From Pseudomonas sp. UBA4617 (lineage in GTDB: Bacteria > Pseudomonadota > Gammaproteobacteria > Pseudomonadales > Pseudomonadaceae): a stretch of DNA of 64,000 bases. Every line of letters starts with the position of its first letter. Position 1 is the first letter of the stretch. A model generated the notes under the pieces. It had not been told where the DNA came from and searched no databases. It worked only from the letters and a program-made list of their open reading frames with translations. The translations under genes were made by a program, and so were the position numbers. Shown here piece by piece: positions 60,391 through 64,000 of the stretch. The stretch covers positions 62,001-126,000 of the forward strand of contig NZ_DGIR01000026.1 of NCBI RefSeq assembly GCF_002386445.1, written 5' to 3'.

Positions 60391-60834
60391 TCAATGCCCG
60401 TGGCTTCGCCCCACATGCGAATGCTCGGTATCCGGCACCGATACTGCCCCATTCGTCTCCAGCTGCTGCAAAATCGCGCATTCTGCCCCTTGCGTATTGC
60501 AGCGCCTGCGCAATTCCACAAGCTGCTGCTGCAGCGCCACCAGACCATCGATCCGCGCCTGCACGTGCTCGATGTGCTCGTCGATCAACGCATTTACGCT
60601 GCCGCAAGAACCCTCCGGGCTGTCGCGCAGGCGTAGCAGGCTGCGGATTTCGTCGAGGGTCATGTCCAGGGTGCGGCAGTTGCGGATGAAGGTCAGCCGC
60701 TCGACGTGAGCCTGGGTGTACAACCGGTAGTTGCCTTCTGTACGTGCCGGCTCCGGCAGCAGCTGTTCGCGTTCGTAGTAGCGGATGGTTTCCACGGCGC
60801 AATCAGTGGCCTTGGCCAGTTCTCCGATCTTCAT
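60391..60834 (-). CDS. cadR: Cd(II)-responsive MerR-family regulator
   Basis: This 147-residue regulator has an N-terminal winged helix (MKIGELAKATDCAVETIRYY), a linker and a metal-binding C-terminal region. Cysteines at 77, 112 and 119 match the metal ligands of P. putida CadR. A histidine-rich tail (EHSHVGRSHGH) is also a CadR feature. It represses and, with Cd, activates the divergent cadA promoter by twisting the DNA spacer. The ATG at 60834 is preferred over the two extra codons upstream (TTG at 60840). It is divergent from cadA with a clear operator. Confidence 0.95.
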   Translation of the reverse strand: MKIGELAKATDCAVETIRYYEREQLLPEPARTEGNYRLYTQAHVERLTFIRNCRTLDMTLDEIRSLLRLRDSPEGSCGSVNALIDEHIEHVQARIDGLVALQQQLVELRRRCNTQGAECAILQQLETNGAVSVPDTEHSHVGRSHGH

Positions 60835-60857
60835 CAGCAAATCTCCAGCAAGTGGCT

Positions 60858-60888
60858 TGACCCTATAGTGGCTACAGGGTGTTCACTT
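60858..60888 (+). promoter_or_regulatory. MerR-type cadA promoter and CadR operator
   Basis: The -35 box TTGACC (60858-60863) and a -10-like TTCACT (60883-60888) are 19 bases apart, the long spacer typical of MerR-controlled promoters. The spacer region contains the imperfect dyad ACCCTATAGTGGCTACAGGG (60861-60880), which extends by one T. Confidence 0.85.
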
Positions 60889-60917
60889 GGCAACAGGCTC
60901 ATATTAAGGACGAACCC

Positions 60918-63131
60918 ATGAACCAGCCTGTCAGCCACGAACACAAGCATCACCACCACGCCCACAGCTGCTGTGAAGCCACCGTTGCGCCCGCCAAGGT
61001 ACAGGTGAGCGGAAAGGCCAGCAGCCATGCCCAGCTCAGCCGCTTCCGCATCGAGGCCATGGACTGCCCGACCGAGCAAACGCTGATCCAGGACAAGCTG
61101 GGCAAGCTTGCGGGTGTCGAGCAGCTGGAATTCAACCTGATAAATCGCGTACTCGGCGTGCGTCACACCTTGAACGGCACTGCCGAAATCGAGCAGGCGA
61201 TCGACAGCCTGGGCATGAAAGCCGAGCCGCTTGGCAGTGCAGATGACGGCACCGCCAGCGCGCCGCAATCGGCCAGGGCTCGCTGGTGGCCGCTGGCTTT
61301 GTCGGCTGTCGCCGCGCTCGCCGCCGAAATTGTGCACTTTGCGGCGCTAGCCCCGGAATGGGTGGTGGCGGCACTGGCGCTGGCGGCAATCCTTGGCTGT
61401 GGCCTGGGTACCTACAAGAAGGGCTGGATCGCTCTCAAGAACCGCAACCTCAATATCAACGCGCTGATGAGCATTGCCGTGACCGGCGCCGTGCTGATCG
61501 GTCAGTGGCCGGAAGCCGCCATGGTGATGGTGCTGTTCACCGTCGCCGAACTGATCGAAGCCCGTTCGCTGGACCGGGCGCGCAATGCCATCGGCGGCCT
61601 GATGCAGCTCGCCCCGGACATGGCCACCGTGCGCCAAGCCGATGGCCAATGGCGTGAAGTGGAGGTGCGTGAGGTGACCATCGGTGCCTTGGTGCGGGTG
61701 CGCCCCGGCGAGCGGATTGGCCTGGACGGCGAAGTGACCAGCGGACAATCCAGCGTCGATCAGGCGCCGATCACCGGCGAAAGCCTGCCAGTGGAAAAGG
61801 CGGTGGGGGACAAACTGTTCGCCGGCACCATCAACCAGGCGGGCGCACTGGAGTTTCGCGTTACCGCAGCTGCCGGGCAATCGACCCTGGCGCGGATCAT
61901 CAAGGCGGTCGAGGAAGCGCAAGGTGCTCGGGCGCCTACCCAGCGGTTCGTCGACCGCTTCTCGCGCATCTACACGCCGGTGGTATTCGCCATTGCATTG
62001 GCCGTGGCGGTAATACCGCCGCTGTTCATGGCCGGCGCCTGGTTCGACTGGGTCTATCGCGCCCTGGTGCTGCTGGTGGTGGCATGCCCGTGTGCCTTGG
62101 TGATCTCGACCCCGGTAACCATCGTCAGCGGGCTGGCCGCCGCCGCGCGCAAAGGCATCCTGATCAAGGGCGGCGTGTATCTGGAGGGCGGCCGCCATCT
62201 GGACTTCCTGGCGCTGGACAAGACCGGCACGATCACCCATGGCAAGCCCGTGCAGACCGACGCCAAGGTGCTGGAGCCGCTGTACGAAGGCCGCGCCCAG
62301 GCCCTGGCCGCCAGCCTGGGCGAGCGTTCGGACCACCCGGTGTCCCGCGCCATCGCCCAGTTCGGCAAGCAACAAGGCCTGGCCCTGGCCGAGGTCGAGA
62401 ATTTCGCCGCCCTGGCCGGCCGAGGTGTGCGAGGCAGCATTGCGGGTGAGGTCTACCACCTGGGCAACCACCGCATGGTCGAGGAGTTGGGCCTGTGCTC
62501 GCCGCAGCTGGAAGCTCAGCTGGATGCGCTGGAATGTCAGGGCAAGACCGTGGTGCTGCTGCTCGACCGCACCGGCCCCTTGGCCTTGTTTGCCGTGGCC
62601 GATACGGTCAAGGACAGCAGCCGTCAGGCCATCGTCGAACTGCACGAGTTGGGCATCAAGACCGTGATGTTGACCGGTGACAATCCGCACACCGCACAGG
62701 CCATCGCTGCCGTGGTCGGGATCGACCGCGCCGAAGGCAACCTGCTGCCTGCCGACAAGCTGAGCAGCATCGAAGCGTTGTACGCCCAAGGCCATCGGGT
62801 GGGCATGGTCGGCGACGGCATCAACGATGCCCCGGCACTGGCCCGCGCCGAGATCGGTTTTGCCATGGCGGCGGCCGGTACCGACACCGCCATCGAAACC
62901 GCCGATGTTGCGCTGATGGACGACGACTTGCGGAAAATCCCTGCCTTCGTCAGGCTGTCGCGGCAAAGTGCGGCGATCCTCATGCAGAACATCGTTCTGG
63001 CGTTGGGTATCAAGGCGATATTCCTGGCGATCACCTTTGCCGGCATGGCCACCATGTGGATGGCGGTATTTGCCGACATGGGCGTCAGCCTGCTGGTGGT
63101 ATTCAACGGCTTGCGCCTGTTGCGCAAATAG
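60918..63131 (+). CDS. cadA: P1B-type ATPase, Cd/Zn/Pb efflux
   Basis: This 737-residue transition-metal ATPase exports Cd, Zn and probably Pb. The N-terminus is histidine-rich (EHKHHHHAHSCC, about residues 7-18) and followed by an HMA-type domain with AMDCPTEQTLIQDKLG, in which a single Cys is followed by Glu. The membrane CPC motif is at Cys390-Pro-Cys392 and the phosphorylation motif LDKTGTITHGK has Asp434. The ATG follows AAGGA. It is controlled by CadR through the adjacent operator. Confidence 0.96.
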   Translation: MNQPVSHEHKHHHHAHSCCEATVAPAKVQVSGKASSHAQLSRFRIEAMDCPTEQTLIQDKLGKLAGVEQLEFNLINRVLGVRHTLNGTAEIEQAIDSLGMKAEPLGSADDGTASAPQSARARWWPLALSAVAALAAEIVHFAALAPEWVVAALALAAILGCGLGTYKKGWIALKNRNLNINALMSIAVTGAVLIGQWPEAAMVMVLFTVAELIEARSLDRARNAIGGLMQLAPDMATVRQADGQWREVEVREVTIGALVRVRPGERIGLDGEVTSGQSSVDQAPITGESLPVEKAVGDKLFAGTINQAGALEFRVTAAAGQSTLARIIKAVEEAQGARAPTQRFVDRFSRIYTPVVFAIALAVAVIPPLFMAGAWFDWVYRALVLLVVACPCALVISTPVTIVSGLAAAARKGILIKGGVYLEGGRHLDFLALDKTGTITHGKPVQTDAKVLEPLYEGRAQALAASLGERSDHPVSRAIAQFGKQQGLALAEVENFAALAGRGVRGSIAGEVYHLGNHRMVEELGLCSPQLEAQLDALECQGKTVVLLLDRTGPLALFAVADTVKDSSRQAIVELHELGIKTVMLTGDNPHTAQAIAAVVGIDRAEGNLLPADKLSSIEALYAQGHRVGMVGDGINDAPALARAEIGFAMAAAGTDTAIETADVALMDDDLRKIPAFVRLSRQSAAILMQNIVLALGIKAIFLAITFAGMATMWMAVFADMGVSLLVVFNGLRLLRK

Positions 63132-63141
63132 AGGACCTGCA

Positions 63142-64000
63142 TGCTGAGTTCGGAGCTCAAAGCCTTCTACATGGTAGCCCGCCTGGGCAGCATCACCCTT
63201 GCGGCGAAGAAGCTCGGACTCAGCCAGCCTACGGTGACCACGCAGATTCGTAACCTGGAAAGCCAGTACGCAGTGGAGCTGTTCTACCGCGGCGGACGGC
63301 GCCTGGTGTTGAGCGAGGAGGGCGGGCGACTGCTGCCGATGGTCAAGGCGCTGCTGCAGCAGGAGGCCGACATCGAGTTCGAATTGCGCAACAGCGGCCA
63401 GGCTCAGGGCAGCTTGCGCATTGCCGCCACGGCGCCTTACTACATTCTCGACCTGGTGAAGATCTTCCGTGAGCGCCTGCCGCAGGTGGACGTGGCGGTG
63501 GAAATCGGCAACTCGCAGCAGGTACTGGAAATGCTCGAGGAGTACCGAGTGGATATTGCTGCTTCGTCGCAGCTGGTGGAGGATGCGCGGTTGGTGCGGC
63601 GGGTGCTGGGGACCGACCCGTTGGTGGTGGCGGTGCACCGCAATCATCCATTGGCCCAACGCCAGGCGGTGTCGATCGAGGCGGTGGTCGGGCATTGCCT
63701 GCTGCTGCGCGAAAAGGGTTCGACCACACGCAAGCTGACCGAGCAGATGCTGCGGGACGCAGGGGTGATGGCTGGAACGTTGCTGGAAATCGGCAGCCGT
63801 GAGTCGATCCGCGAGGCGGTTTTGCGCAATATCGGCATCAGTGTGATTGCCCGGCACGAGGTGCCGCACAACCCCGAGTTGCGCGTGCTGACGCTGGAAA
63901 ACGCGCCGGTGATGCACGAGTACCTGTATTGCCTGAAGGAGCGGCGCCAGGCCCGGTTGCCGGCGGCCTTCCTCGGGGTTGCGCAGGAAGTGGCCGGTTC
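63142..64000 (+). CDS. LysR-family transcriptional regulator (3' truncated by window)
   Basis: At least 286 residues are visible, and the gene runs past the window end. The N-terminal winged helix (MLSSELKAFYMVARLGSITL, then GLSQPTVTTQIRNLES) is typical. A periplasmic-binding-type effector domain begins near residue 90 (GSLRIAATAPYYILDLVKIF). The inducer and targets cannot be read from the sequence. It starts 10 bases after cadA with AGAGGACC upstream, so readthrough from the metal promoter is possible. Confidence 0.88.

Noticed and set aside
1..64000. tRNA, rRNA, CRISPR, integrase or prophage genes
   Set aside because: Reading both strands I saw no direct-repeat array, no tRNA cloverleaf and no transposase or phage proteins. 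This is not an exhaustive covariance-model search.

Overview
The window is a contiguous stretch of chromosome from a fluorescent Pseudomonas, almost certainly of the P. putida group. The evidence is high GC with strongly GC-biased codons, short P. putida-type REP palindromes between genes, and a gene order (gcvH-gcvP, argE-argA, spu polyamine cluster, sbp-cysTWA, serA, rpiA-ilvA, rppH-ptsP, lgt-thyA, cadR-cadA) that I recognise from that group by memory, not by a search. I see no tRNA, rRNA, CRISPR array, prophage, transposase or plasmid gene. This is core and near-core chromosome.

Layout. 1-3.5 kb: glycine cleavage genes gcvH and gcvP. 3.5-8.1 kb: a DUF2388 exported protein, an orphan GspE/PilB-type ATPase, a small unknown gene, an Lrp-type regulator and a CYTH-CHAD protein. 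8.2-10.8 kb: arginine biosynthesis argE-argA. 10.8-21.1 kb: polyamine uptake and catabolism, with spuI divergent from spuB-spuC-spuD-spuE-spuF-spuG-spuH. 21.4-26.6 kb: a TriABC-like RND efflux operon with two lipoprotein adaptors. 26.8-35.8 kb: a sulfur-acquisition block (oscA-sbp-cysT-cysW-cysA), followed by tonB-exbB-exbD, a small serine hydrolase, a sigma54-type AAA+ protein without the usual GAFTGA loop or DNA-binding domain, and a MetQ-type binding protein without its permease. 36-43.5 kb: alpha/beta hydrolases, an Ntn-type acylase, a sugar acetyltransferase, small exported proteins, the 2-oxoglutarate prolyl hydroxylase family known to modify EF-Tu, and a DUF523 protein. 43.5-54 kb: a miniature amino-acid-type binding protein, a DUF4399 protein, serA divergent from a D-2-hydroxyglutarate dehydrogenase, a FAH-family hydrolase, two tandem SdiA-regulated-domain proteins, rpiA divergent from ilvA, a DUF2269 membrane protein and a HAD phosphatase. 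54-60.4 kb: rppH-ptsP, an NRDE protein, and a TauE-type permease with lgt and thyA. 60.4-64 kb: cadR and cadA with a clear MerR-type operator, then a LysR gene cut off by the window end.

How the genes work together. Several blocks are coherent units. SpuDEFGH import polyamines that SpuB/SpuI (gamma-glutamylation) and SpuC (transamination) degrade. OscA-Sbp-CysTWA import sulfate, and neighbouring genes may serve other sulfur sources. SerA is redox-coupled to D-2-hydroxyglutarate dehydrogenase. CadR controls CadA.

I did not find a convincing undescribed multi-gene system. The best leads are the sigma54-like protein lacking GAFTGA and HTH within the sulfur block, the miniature solute-binding protein, the orphan secretion ATPase, a possible arginine leader peptide before argA, and a run of hairpins that separates the polyamine binding-protein genes from their neighbours.
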